Assembly (NCBI RefSeq): GCF_001029285.1
Contig: NZ_LDZY01000019.1
Coordinates: forward strand, 1 to 58,632
DNA from: Desulfosporosinus acididurans
GTDB lineage: Bacteria; Bacillota; Desulfitobacteriia; Desulfitobacteriales; Desulfitobacteriaceae
Length of the DNA stretch: 58,632 bases
Reading direction: 5' to 3'
The position numbers were made by a program, and so were the translations under genes. This document shows positions 8,648 through 17,089 of this stretch, one piece after another (positions within the stretch are counted from its first letter, which is position 1; every line of letters begins with the position of its first letter). The notes below the pieces were generated by a model. It made no database searches, was not told where the DNA came from, and saw only the letters and a program-made list of their open reading frames with translations.

Positions 8648-10504
8648 ATGAGTATGGATTTTCGTGGTCTGGGGTTTGGCGCCGGTTCAGGGAACACGGG
8701 TTCAGGAGGAAAGCGCTGGCAGTTAAGAGAACTGGCGAAAAACGAACATCTCGACTGGTCTATCATCAAACGAGTTGTTAAAGCATTTATCCCTTATTGG
8801 CCTAAAGCCATCCTCGTGACAATCATCATTTTTATTACCGCTATAGGTGGTGTTCTGCCTGCTTGGTTAACCCAAAAGATCATAGATGATGGTATCCAGA
8901 AAGGGCAACTCCCTACCGTTATTTATTTAACTATGGAACTTATCGCGGCAGCAGTTATCACAGGATTACTTGGAGTTTGGCAAAACTGGCTTAGCAATCA
9001 AATTGCTCAAAACGTTATGGCAGATTATCGATTGGCTTTATTTCGCAACCTTCAGCGACAAACAGTAAATTTCTTTGCATCCCGTCAGTCCGGAGATCTT
9101 GTGTCTCGGATCATCAATGATGTTACAGCAATTCAAAATGTCATTACTTCAACCTTAGTAGGATTTATCAGCAATCTTCTTACCATCACAGTAACCTTGT
9201 TGTTGATGTTTAAAATGAATTGGCGGATGTCTGTATTGGCTGTTATTGTTGTACCTGGCTTTGTTATTCCAACGCAAAAGGTTGGCAGAATAAGGCAGAA
9301 AATTCAAGCGGAAATTCAGCAGTGGCTATCCGCGCTGACAGTTCAACTCAGTGAAGCCCTCGGAGTAAGCGGAGCGCTTCTGATTAGAATATTTAACCGT
9401 GAACCAAGAGAAGAAACGAAATTTCGTCTCGCCAATGAAAAATTACGAGATTTGCAAATACGCCAGGGACTAATTGGCCGCTGGCTGTTCATGTGGTTAG
9501 GTATGTTTTCTTCAATAGGTCCTGCCTTGTTGTGGGGTTATGGGGGCTGGTTAGTAATACACCAGGAAATGAATCTTGGTGTCATTGTCGCTTTCACAAC
9601 GTTATTATCTAAATTGTATGGACCGTTAAGTCAGTTAGCCCAAATCCACGTTAATGTTCTCTCATCGATTGCTTTATTCCGAAGAATTTATTCAATTTTG
9701 GATATTGAACCAGAAGTTCAAGACGGCCCAAGAACTATTCCGCCTAACAGTGTTAAGGGACATCTTGAACTAAAAGATGTTTCCTTCTCTTATCAGCACG
9801 AACCTAAAGATGGGGAAACAAGGCTGGCTCTCTGCAACATTAACTTAACGGTAGAGCCCGGACAAACCGTTGCCCTTGTTGGCCCAAGCGGAGCTGGAAA
9901 AACTACACTCTTAAATTTGATACCTCGGTTCAGCGATCCAGTATCAGGCTGTCTCTTTTTAGATGGTATAGAATGTCATAGTCTATCCTTAGAATCTTTA
10001 AGAGCACAAATGGGCTTAGTACCCCAAGACCCTTTCTTTTTCCATGATACGGTCTACCATAACCTTCTTCTCGCCAACGAAAACGCTAGTCAAGAGGATA
10101 TGGAAACGGCTTGCCAAGCAGCCCAAATTCATGACACCATTGCCAATTTACCTCAAGGTTATCATACTGTCGTCGGGGAACGAGGATATCGTCTCTCCGG
10201 GGGAGAACGACAGCGTTTAGCTATTGCGAGAGTACTGCTTCAAAGCCCCCGTATCGTTCTTTTAGATGAAGCAACGAGCGCTTTAGACACGGTTGTTGAA
10301 CGAAAAATACAGGATGCATTGGCATTTTTATTAAAAGGAAGAACCGCAATCGTCATTGCCCACCGTCTATCGACGATACTGGCGGCTGACAAAATAATTG
10401 TTTTAGATAAAGGTGAGATAATCGCTTCTGGTACCCATCAGGAACTTGTAGAGAAAAACCCTTTGTACAAAAGGCTTTATGAAACTCAATTTTCCCTTCC
10501 CTAA
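8648..10504 (+). CDS. ABC exporter half-transporter (MsbA/BmrA-like)
   Basis: This 618-aa fusion has a six-helix membrane domain (about 50-340) and an ATPase domain (about 365-610). Visible motifs are Walker A VGPSGAGKTTLL, Q-loop LVPQDPFF, ABC signature LSGGERQRLAIARVLL, Walker B IVLLDEATSALD and H-loop IVIAHRLSTI. Such half-transporters work as homodimers and export lipids, drugs or peptides; the substrate is unknown. The N-terminus has a Gly-rich stretch (FGAGSGNTGSGG) before the first helix. I chose ATG 8648 because GAGAGGTG precedes it by about 9 bases. No partner gene is adjacent. Confidence 0.92.
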   Translation: MSMDFRGLGFGAGSGNTGSGGKRWQLRELAKNEHLDWSIIKRVVKAFIPYWPKAILVTIIIFITAIGGVLPAWLTQKIIDDGIQKGQLPTVIYLTMELIAAAVITGLLGVWQNWLSNQIAQNVMADYRLALFRNLQRQTVNFFASRQSGDLVSRIINDVTAIQNVITSTLVGFISNLLTITVTLLLMFKMNWRMSVLAVIVVPGFVIPTQKVGRIRQKIQAEIQQWLSALTVQLSEALGVSGALLIRIFNREPREETKFRLANEKLRDLQIRQGLIGRWLFMWLGMFSSIGPALLWGYGGWLVIHQEMNLGVIVAFTTLLSKLYGPLSQLAQIHVNVLSSIALFRRIYSILDIEPEVQDGPRTIPPNSVKGHLELKDVSFSYQHEPKDGETRLALCNINLTVEPGQTVALVGPSGAGKTTLLNLIPRFSDPVSGCLFLDGIECHSLSLESLRAQMGLVPQDPFFFHDTVYHNLLLANENASQEDMETACQAAQIHDTIANLPQGYHTVVGERGYRLSGGERQRLAIARVLLQSPRIVLLDEATSALDTVVERKIQDALAFLLKGRTAIVIAHRLSTILAADKIIVLDKGEIIASGTHQELVEKNPLYKRLYETQFSLP

Positions 10505-10648
10505 ATCCCCCCATTCTTGGCTACTTGATAACGTCCAATCCCTTTCGAGAATTCAACTGTCGTCTCATATACTTTACAATTTCCACATCAAGTTCTTGAC
10601 TAATGGGTTAATAACTCATCTGCAGAACACGTTTTTCTCCTATCTCTA

Positions 10649-10972
10649 TTATTCTGGAAAGTTTTCCATGATAAACCCAACCGCACCCAGTGAAATGGCA
10701 TCTTTAACCTGGTGTTCATGCCCCAGAGAAGTAATAATGATAATTCTGGCGCTGTTATCAATTTCTTTAATCATTTTAATAACCTTAATTCCATCTAATT
10801 TGGGCACTGTAATATCCATAGTTACCATATCAGGCTTAAGCTCATTATAAAGCTGTACAGCAGACAACCCATTATCGGCTTCACCTACAACTTCAAAGCC
10901 ACTAGTTTCTAAGAGGTTTTTAATAGAACGTCTCTTTAATGCCGAGTCGTCAACAATTAATGCTCTCTTCAA
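10649..10972 (-). CDS. Stand-alone CheY-like receiver domain, short and degenerate at the C-terminus
   Basis: The 107-residue receiver domain keeps the acidic pair (VDDSALKRR), the phospho-acceptor Asp in MDITVPKLDG and the switch Ser in IITSLGHEH. The normally invariant Lys-Pro after beta-5 is replaced (FIMENFPE), and the protein stops there with three stop codons close together, so helix 5 is missing. Without the Lys, phosphorylation-dependent switching should be impaired. It resembles chemotaxis-type or Spo0F-type single-domain receivers. There is no kinase next to it. It may be a decaying gene. Confidence 0.75.
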   Translation of the reverse strand: MKRALIVDDSALKRRSIKNLLETSGFEVVGEADNGLSAVQLYNELKPDMVTMDITVPKLDGIKVIKMIKEIDNSARIIIITSLGHEHQVKDAISLGAVGFIMENFPE

Positions 10973-11215
10973 TTACTTTACACCTCATGTTCTTCTTGTG
11001 AACAACATTTATTTCATATATTTTATTGTAACAATTTATCAACTGGTCGATAGTACACAAGGTCATTGATTTTAATGCCAAAAGCACTTCCCTTATCCTA
11101 ATAGTGCTATTAGCACTCAAGATTATTTTAAATTTTCGCAATAAATCGTAAAGTTCATTTTTATATTATCTCGTTGTATAATATTCAATAAGATAGTTTT
11201 AGAGGTGTTCGTAAT

Positions 11216-11599
11216 ATGTCTTTTAATGACGACAAAAACAAGATGATCGAAACTTGCCAAGCCATCTTAGACTCTTGTGATAAGCCCTTTGTTTGGGAAG
11301 AAGAAGATTCTTATAAATATGGTAACTTTAAAAAGCCTTTTAATTTGTTTTTCCCTCACCCGCAAATTGATGGGGAGTTACAAAAGTTGTTTGAGAAATT
11401 TTCCAATTCTTCTTATTTATACGATCAGATTAAATCAACCTGTACCCTTGAGGCTGAATGGTCTGAGTCTGGAACATACGGTTTAGATAGGGATTTTACT
11501 TGTTACTTTAGCAAATTCGCTTTAAAACCTGAATATGTTGGACAAATCAAAGCATATTTTAATCAACGCCTCAACGAATTACAGAAGGAATCTTGCTAG
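11216..11599 (+). CDS. Hypothetical protein, 127 aa
   Basis: This is a soluble acidic protein rich in aromatic residues (FNLFFPHPQIDGEL, TYGLDRDFTCYFSKF). It has no recognisable domain, signal peptide or membrane segment. The start has TAGAGGTG about 8 bases upstream, and codon use looks like that of the neighbours. It is monocistronic, with a hairpin 50 bases downstream. Its function is unknown. Confidence 0.7.
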   Translation: MSFNDDKNKMIETCQAILDSCDKPFVWEEEDSYKYGNFKKPFNLFFPHPQIDGELQKLFEKFSNSSYLYDQIKSTCTLEAEWSESGTYGLDRDFTCYFSKFALKPEYVGQIKAYFNQRLNELQKESC

Positions 11600-11651
11600 A
11601 ATGTAGTTATCATATAATTAAGGATTTTTTCTAATCTATGACAATGTTGTC

Positions 11652-11685
11652 TTTATTATATGAAACTCGGTTTCATATAATAAAA
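11652..11685. terminator. Palindromic hairpin after hypothetical gene
   Basis: TTTATTATATGAAAC and GTTTCATATAATAAA pair perfectly around TCG. It is a likely symmetric terminator. The remaining bases to citD (11690-11840) show nothing else. Confidence 0.6.
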
Positions 11686-11855
11686 CTTATAACATTAGAT
11701 GACCTATTTTTCTTAATAGCTGCAATGAAAAACTCTTCTTTCCGCTTGATAATGTTATTGCATTTGGGTATGTTAGGAGTTGATGGTTTTTGTTAAATTA
11801 GAAGTATTTGGACATGACTAAATTGCTCAAAATGATGTACGAGGAGGAGTAAACG

Positions 11856-12128
11856 ATGAAAATTAATAAAGCCGCGCAGGCTGGAGCTTTAGAATCCAGC
11901 GATGTACTTGTTACCGTTGAACCCAATCCTGAAGGCGGGATTAAAATTGAACTCGAAACAAAACGTGTTATTCAGAAACAATTTAGCAAGCAAATCGAAA
12001 AAGTGATCCTTGAGACTGCAGAACAAAGCGGCGTCGAAGATGTACTTATTAAAGCACAAGACAAAGGCGCATTAGATTATACCTTTAGGGCCAGGGTTCA
12101 AGCAGCGCTTCAACGGGCTTCTATTTAA
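11856..12128 (+). CDS. citD: Citrate lyase acyl carrier protein (gamma subunit)
   Basis: This 90-aa protein is the normal family length. The prosthetic-group Ser is in AGALESSDVLVTVEP near residue 14-15, where phosphoribosyl-dephospho-CoA would be attached. The remainder (DVLIKAQDKGALDYTFRARV) is the conserved C-terminal half. CitD carries the acetyl/citryl thioester between the CitF and CitE active sites. It is the first gene of citDEF, with GAGGAGGAG upstream. The genes for prosthetic-group synthesis, transfer and acetylation (citG, citX, citC) are not in this window. Confidence 0.93.
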   Translation: MKINKAAQAGALESSDVLVTVEPNPEGGIKIELETKRVIQKQFSKQIEKVILETAEQSGVEDVLIKAQDKGALDYTFRARVQAALQRASI

Positions 12129-12171
12129 GCCTTTTATAGATGACTAAGATAATATGAAAAGGAGTATCAAG

Positions 12172-12876
12172 ATGAGTCAAAACAGGAGTATGCTTATTAT
12201 TCCAGGAAATAGCCCCAAGGGGCTTCAAAACGCTCCGGTATTTAACCCGGATTTACTTGTCCTTGATCTGGCTGATGGTGTGCCGCTTGAAGATAAGGAC
12301 AGCGCCCGCTTACTCGTTAAAGAAGCCATTGGTTTTATGGATTATGAAAATACCCAGGTTGTCGTAAGAATTAATTCCCTCCAATCGGGTTTCGGAGCCA
12401 AAGACATTGAGATCATTACCCCAGTTCAGCCTATTGCCTTTGTTATTCCACAAGGAAACGCAGAACAGCTTCAAGAGATTGAAATCCTTTTAGCAGAATC
12501 CGAAAAGAAGGCAGGACTCAAAGAAGGAAGTATTGGCTTGATCCCAGTAGTTGAAACCGTTAAGACCTTAGAACAAATGTCTTCACTTCTCAACGTATCA
12601 CCCCGCATCAAAAGTGCCTTTTTCAATGCCGAAGGTCTTGCTCAAGAGCTTGGAATCGTTCGCAGTAAGGAGGGTGACGAGATCCTCTATGCCCGGAGTA
12701 AGTTTGCCATGACTTGCCGTGCCGCAGGCATGAATAGTTTTGATACTGCCTTTACTGACAGCAACGATTATGAGGGTTTAGAGAAAGATTGTCTTAAAGC
12801 CCGTAATCTCGGTTTCACTGGTAAAGCTGCCATTGATGGCCGGCAAATTGATACAATTCATAAAATCTTTGTTTAG
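12172..12876 (+). CDS. citE: Citrate lyase beta subunit (citryl-CoA lyase), short and divergent
   Basis: This HpcH/HpaI-type TIM-barrel protein has 234 aa; typical CitE is about 290-300 aa. It keeps the CoA/substrate Arg region (VVVRINSL) and the metal-ligand Glu region (IPVVETVKTLEQM). It differs at LDLADGVPLEDK (usually FDLEDAV), IPQGN (usually LPKTE) and NAEGLAQELG (usually GAEDY..DLG), so the metal-binding Asp is a Gly. It ends at IHKIFV, about 55 residues before the usual end, losing the lid helix. Activity is therefore uncertain even though operon position marks it as CitE. I chose ATG 12172 because AAAGGAG lies 8 bases upstream. Confidence 0.8.
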   Translation: MSQNRSMLIIPGNSPKGLQNAPVFNPDLLVLDLADGVPLEDKDSARLLVKEAIGFMDYENTQVVVRINSLQSGFGAKDIEIITPVQPIAFVIPQGNAEQLQEIEILLAESEKKAGLKEGSIGLIPVVETVKTLEQMSSLLNVSPRIKSAFFNAEGLAQELGIVRSKEGDEILYARSKFAMTCRAAGMNSFDTAFTDSNDYEGLEKDCLKARNLGFTGKAAIDGRQIDTIHKIFV

Positions 12877-12907
12877 TGAATCAAATGGAAACGAGGTGTA
12901 GTATCGC

Positions 12908-14449
12908 ATGAAAAATAGTGTAGGACGTGAAATCCCAGAATATATTGAGAGCTATGGCCAAGTGAAACCCTTTGACGGAGCTCTGGCCAATTACGGCGAA
13001 CGCACTAAAACATCAGTAAAACTGCGTTCTGTTAAACCTGGTGATAACAAACTCGTAGAAACTATTGATGAAGTACTCGATAAAGTCGGTATTCGTGATG
13101 GTATGACAGTATCCTTCCATCATCATCTCCGCAACGGAGACTTTGTCCTTAATCTGGTTATGGAAGCTATCGCCAAGCGCGGGGTTAAAGATATTACCGT
13201 TGCCGCAACCGGTATTTTCAAGATCCACGAACCACTTGTTGATTATATCAAGAGCGGAATTGTCACCGGAATTTCGGTAAACTATATCGCACCAGGTCCT
13301 GTTGCGACCGCTATTTCTAAAGGATTATTAAAAAAACCAGCAGTTCTCATGAGTCATGGCGGCCGTCCCCGGGCTATTGAGAGCGGCGACTTGCATATTG
13401 ACGTTGCTTTTATCGCTGCGCCAACAGCAGACTCTTATGGCAACATGAACGGAGTTCAGGGGAAAGCGGCTTGCGGAACATTGGCTTATGCCGTTTCGGA
13501 TGCCCAATATGCTGATCACGTCGTTGCCGTTACAGATAATCTTGTCCCTTATCCAGCTTGCCCTATTGAAATCAGCCAGGATTACGTTGATTATGTTGTT
13601 AAGGTTGAATCAATCGGCGATCCAAACGGAATTGTTTCCGGAACTCTGACTGTAACCAAAGATCCCGTAGGTTTGCGTATAGCTAAACTTGCAGCCCAAG
13701 TTATTGAAGCAACAGGTTATATTAAAGAAGGAATGTCTTTTCAAACGGGAGCAGGCGGAACTTCCTTAGCTGTTGCGGCTGAAGTTCGCAGGTTTATGAA
13801 GGAAAAGAATGTCGTTGGGAGCTTTGCTGCCGGAGGTATCACCGGTTATATGGTTGATATGCTTAACGATGGGTTATTCCGCTCCCTTTTTGATGTACAA
13901 TGTTTTGACTTAAAAGCTATTGCTTCCATGCGTGACAATCCCAAACACCAAAAAATGAGCGGTTCACTTTACGGGAATCCCCATAATAGAGGTGCCGTCG
14001 TAAATAATCTTGATGTCATGATTTTGGGTGCCACCGAGATTGATACCGACTTTAATGTTAATGTCGTTACCGGTTCTGACGGGATTATTATTGGGGCTTC
14101 CGGCGGACATAATGATACTGCCGCAGGCTCAAAACTTGCCATCGTCGTCACAAACTTAACCAAAGGCCGTCTTCCGGTTGTTAAAGATCAGGTTACAACG
14201 GTCACAACTCCTGGAGAGACAATTGATGTTCTTGTGACAGAACGAGGGATAGCAGTTAACCCTGCACGGCAAGATCTTATTGACAAACTTAAAGATACTG
14301 ACCTGCCAATCGTCCCGATTGAAGAATTAAAAAATATTGCTGAACGTTTAACCGGCAAGCCAGAACCCATTGAATTTTCCGATCAAGTCGTGGCTGTTGT
14401 TCAATATCGGGATGGAACGGTCATTGATGTCGTTCGAAAACCACTCTAA
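12908..14449 (+). CDS. citF: Citrate lyase alpha subunit (citrate CoA-transferase)
   Basis: The 513 aa match the usual CitF length. Conserved stretches include RNGDFVLNLVMEAIAKRG, SHGGRPRAIESGDLHIDV, ADSYGNMNGVQGKAACG, FQTGAGGTSLAVA and IIGASGGHNDTAAG. The enzyme transfers the acyl-CoA-like carrier from acetyl-CitD to citrate, giving citryl-CitD that CitE cleaves to oxaloacetate and acetyl-CitD. It lies 31 bases after citE, with ACGAGGTG before the ATG. It is the last gene of the operon and is followed by a strong terminator. Confidence 0.95.
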   Translation: MKNSVGREIPEYIESYGQVKPFDGALANYGERTKTSVKLRSVKPGDNKLVETIDEVLDKVGIRDGMTVSFHHHLRNGDFVLNLVMEAIAKRGVKDITVAATGIFKIHEPLVDYIKSGIVTGISVNYIAPGPVATAISKGLLKKPAVLMSHGGRPRAIESGDLHIDVAFIAAPTADSYGNMNGVQGKAACGTLAYAVSDAQYADHVVAVTDNLVPYPACPIEISQDYVDYVVKVESIGDPNGIVSGTLTVTKDPVGLRIAKLAAQVIEATGYIKEGMSFQTGAGGTSLAVAAEVRRFMKEKNVVGSFAAGGITGYMVDMLNDGLFRSLFDVQCFDLKAIASMRDNPKHQKMSGSLYGNPHNRGAVVNNLDVMILGATEIDTDFNVNVVTGSDGIIIGASGGHNDTAAGSKLAIVVTNLTKGRLPVVKDQVTTVTTPGETIDVLVTERGIAVNPARQDLIDKLKDTDLPIVPIEELKNIAERLTGKPEPIEFSDQVVAVVQYRDGTVIDVVRKPL

Positions 14450-14537
14450 ATTGTAAAACCAGATTTACCTTAGATAAACGTTTATTTCAAACATCTCAAA
14501 ATCGATGCAGTTTTATATGAATATACCCGATTTGCTA

Positions 14538-14572
14538 AGGAACCCCGTGTTTTAACGACACGGGGTTCTTAA
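14538..14572 (+). terminator. Terminator after citDEF
   Basis: AACCCCGTG pairs with CACGGGGTT around an 8-9 base loop, followed by CTTAACTT. The T-run is weak but the stem is GC-rich. Confidence 0.75.
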
Positions 14573-14593
14573 CTTCGGATAAATATCTTATTA

Positions 14594-14636
14594 AAAACAA
14601 AACGGCCATCACCTTCTTAAAGTGACAGCCTGATTA
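14594..14636 (-). terminator. Terminator of the small ORF, minus strand
   Basis: Read on the minus strand, GGCTGTCAC pairs with GTGATGGCC (with G-U pairs) and is followed by GTTTTGTTTTT. Confidence 0.6.
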
Positions 14637-14661
14637 GACGCATGTTTTGATTCTGTAGAAG

Positions 14662-14823
14662 TCATCCATGACTAGTTTTTAAATGTTGTGGTTTAATTAC
14701 ATAATCTCTTTTTCCCGGTAATCTTCGCACCAGTTTGAAAATCTGATAACACGAAGTAACGGTTACAACCGCACATGAGCCGAGAAATATACACAGCATA
14801 ATCATTGAAATCCATGCTAACAT
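14662..14823 (-). CDS. Small membrane protein, 53 aa
   Basis: This ORF has a strong ribosome site (AAAGGGGGC, 6 bases before ATG). The product starts with one hydrophobic helix (WISMIMLCIFLGSCAVVTV, about residues 4-22), followed by a basic tail (KLVRRLPGKRDYVIKPQHLK). A terminator-like hairpin follows its stop codon. These three signals make it more likely a real gene than chance. It has three Cys in or near the helix. No family is recognised. It lies alone between citF and the ABC-F leader. Confidence 0.6.
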   Translation of the reverse strand: MLAWISMIMLCIFLGSCAVVTVTSCYQIFKLVRRLPGKRDYVIKPQHLKTSHG

Positions 14824-15285
14824 AGTAACGCCCCCTTTAAACTTTTTTTGTTTAATCTTAAAACTTGCTCACAGAATGATAACCATACGCTGTTTGATTA
14901 GTTTATCTATTAGAATGTCTTTGAGATAGTGTTTACAATCACAAATCGTTAGACTAATCTCATGTCATATTTTTCTCTACCTTAAGCTTTATGGTTCACT
15001 TCCTTCTCATTTCTTTTACTTGTGCTAATAATAACATTCTCAAGCTTATATGTCTATAGGCAATTACTATTTTACTGATTAGAATTATCAATAGCAAATC
15101 TAATGTCTCGCACATGCCATACTGAGAAAAGGATTAACGCAATTTCCCATTGTCGTTATTTGTCTATCCAGCTACTTTTGCAATCAGTTATTTATCGTTA
15201 AGCAAACACAATTCGAAAGGCTCCTTGCTTTTATAAAAGATACGTAGTAGTATTAAAGAAATAACAGAAGATTGGAGTTGAAAAG

Positions 15286-15306
15286 ATGCGTAATTTTTCT
15301 TGCTAA
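15286..15306 (+). CDS. Candidate leader peptide MRNFSC upstream of ABC-F gene
   Basis: This six-codon ORF starts with ATG 8-9 bases after GGAG and ends with TAA, 198 bases before the ABC-F start. It precedes a pair of mutually exclusive hairpins. In Lsa/Vml-type ABC-F genes, ribosome stalling on such a short ORF is known to favour antitermination. Two further mini-ORFs (MK at about 15319, MVT at about 15333) are also present. Confidence 0.5.
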   Translation: MRNFSC

Positions 15307-15366
15307 ACAATCGGGCATGATGAAATAAGTATGGTTACCTAAAACCGCTTGTTTTGTTGTGCATAT

Positions 15367-15488
15367 GCAAGAAAGTTACTATCTCTTTTCACTCAAATAA
15401 TACCTCCCTGCCACACCTATGTAGGTTTGGTTTTGTTGTGTATTTGCGAGCTGCAAGAATTAACTTTCTTGCAGCTCTTAATTTTTCA
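15367..15488 (+). promoter_or_regulatory. Transcription attenuator with antiterminator, ABC-F leader
   Basis: The terminator stem is GAGCTGCAAGAA (15448-15459) with TTCTTGCAGCTC (15466-15477), a perfect 12 bp, followed by TTAATTTTT. An upstream segment GCAAGAAAGTTA (15367-15378) is perfectly complementary to TAACTTTCTTGC (15461-15472), which is the 3' arm of that terminator, so it can form a competing antiterminator. The ribosome site of the ABC-F gene lies directly behind the T-run. Confidence 0.8.
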
Positions 15489-15503
15489 CAGGAGGATAAA
15501 ACT

Positions 15504-17003
15504 ATGTCGCTAATCAATGTTACAAATTTAACCTTTGCCTATGATGGCAGTTATGATAATGTCTTTGAGAATGTCAGCTTTCAGATTGACACAGATTGGA
15601 AACTGGGCTTTACGGGCAGAAACGGCAGAGGGAAAACAACATTTCTCCATTTATTGCTCGGCAACTATAAAAACAGCGGTCATATTTCTGCCAATGTCAA
15701 CTTTGAATATTTTCCGTTCAATGTAGATGCTAAGGAAAATAAAACCCTCGATGTTATTAACGACCTTTTTCCAGATTATGTTCACTGGGAATTAATACGT
15801 GAACTCTCGCAGCTCGACGTTTCTGAGGAAGTTTTGTATCGCCCTTTCGAGACATTATCAAACGGAGAACAAACGAAAGTGCTGCTTGCAACGTTGTTTC
15901 TTAAGGAAAATAGTTTTCTCTTAATTGATGAGCCCACTAATCATCTTGATCTGACAGCCAGAAAACTGGTTAGCGACTATCTCAAGACCAAACGGGGATT
16001 TATTCTCGTCTCACATGACAGAGCTTTTCTAGATAACTGCATCGACCATATTCTTTCGATTAATAAGACTAACTTAGAAATCCAAAAAGGTAATTTTTCC
16101 TCTTGGTGGAAAAATAAACAAAAGCAAGATAGCTTTGAGCTTGCCGAAAATGAGAAGCTGAAAAAAGACATTGATCGTTTGAACGATTCTGCTAAGCGAA
16201 CGAACAACTGGTCTGAGGAAGTGGAAAAGACTAAAAAAGGAACCAGGAATTCTGGAAGCAAGCCCGATAAAGGGTACATTGGTCACAAGGCAGCCAAAAT
16301 GATGAAACGCTCTAAGTCAATGGAAAAGAGACAACAAGCGGCTATTGATGAAAAATCCATGCTTCTCAAAAATCTTGAAGACTCCGACAGCCTGAAGATT
16401 TCACCCCTGGCTTATCATAATGAACGGTTCGCTGAACTCGAAAATGTTTCCATATATTACGATGAAAAGGCGGTTTGCGAAGCAATAAGCTTCACAATTG
16501 AGCAAGGGGACCGGATTGCCCTTATTGGTAAAAACGGCTCAGGAAAATCAAGTCTTCTAAAACTAATTTGTGGCGAGCCTATAAACTATACGGGTAATAT
16601 CCGCAAAGGAAGCCAACTTGTAATATCCTATGTTTCGCAGGACACCTCACATCTTCAAGGTAATTTAAAGGACTATGCTCAAGACAACGGAATTGACGAA
16701 AGCCTTTTTAAAACAATTTTGAGAAAGCTTGGTTTCGCCAGGGTTCAATTTGAAAAGAATATCGAAACATTCAGCGGCGGCCAGAAGAAAAAGGTACTGA
16801 TTGCCAAAAGTTTATGCGAAAAAGCTCATCTCTATATTTGGGATGAACCACTTAACTTTATTGATGTAATTTCTCGTATACAAATCGAAGAGTTATTGCT
16901 TGAATACCAGCCAACTATTTTGTTTGTTGAGCATGATAGGTCATTCAGCGAGAACCTTGCGACAAAGTTTGTAAAATGTTTGGATACCTGTAGATCCCTC
17001 TAA
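15504..17003 (+). CDS. ABC-F ribosome-protection ATPase, Lsa type
   Basis: This 499-aa protein has two ATPase domains and no membrane segment. Domain 1 has GRNGRGKTTF, the signature LSNGEQTKVLLA and FLLIDEPTNHLD. A basic, helical interdomain linker (about 190-300, with the KKGTRNSGSKPDKGY stretch) would reach into the ribosomal exit site. Domain 2 has GKNGSGKSSLLKL, FSGGQKKKVLIAKSL and YIWDEPLNFID. Lsa-type proteins displace lincosamides, pleuromutilins and streptogramin A from the ribosome; which drugs this one acts on cannot be read from sequence. I chose ATG 15504 after CAGGAGGAT. Its leader has an attenuator, consistent with induction by ribosome-targeting drugs. Confidence 0.9.
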   Translation: MSLINVTNLTFAYDGSYDNVFENVSFQIDTDWKLGFTGRNGRGKTTFLHLLLGNYKNSGHISANVNFEYFPFNVDAKENKTLDVINDLFPDYVHWELIRELSQLDVSEEVLYRPFETLSNGEQTKVLLATLFLKENSFLLIDEPTNHLDLTARKLVSDYLKTKRGFILVSHDRAFLDNCIDHILSINKTNLEIQKGNFSSWWKNKQKQDSFELAENEKLKKDIDRLNDSAKRTNNWSEEVEKTKKGTRNSGSKPDKGYIGHKAAKMMKRSKSMEKRQQAAIDEKSMLLKNLEDSDSLKISPLAYHNERFAELENVSIYYDEKAVCEAISFTIEQGDRIALIGKNGSGKSSLLKLICGEPINYTGNIRKGSQLVISYVSQDTSHLQGNLKDYAQDNGIDESLFKTILRKLGFARVQFEKNIETFSGGQKKKVLIAKSLCEKAHLYIWDEPLNFIDVISRIQIEELLLEYQPTILFVEHDRSFSENLATKFVKCLDTCRSL

Positions 17004-17089
17004 AATCCTCTGAACAACTCAACTGCAGTTTCAATAATCTTATCCCAAAAGCGTATTCGTTGGTATGTAGAAAAGGATAGGCAAATTTA

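Noticed and set aside
10479-10850. Plus-strand 123-aa ORF after the ABC exporter
   Set aside because: It is antisense to the receiver-domain gene and has no start signal.
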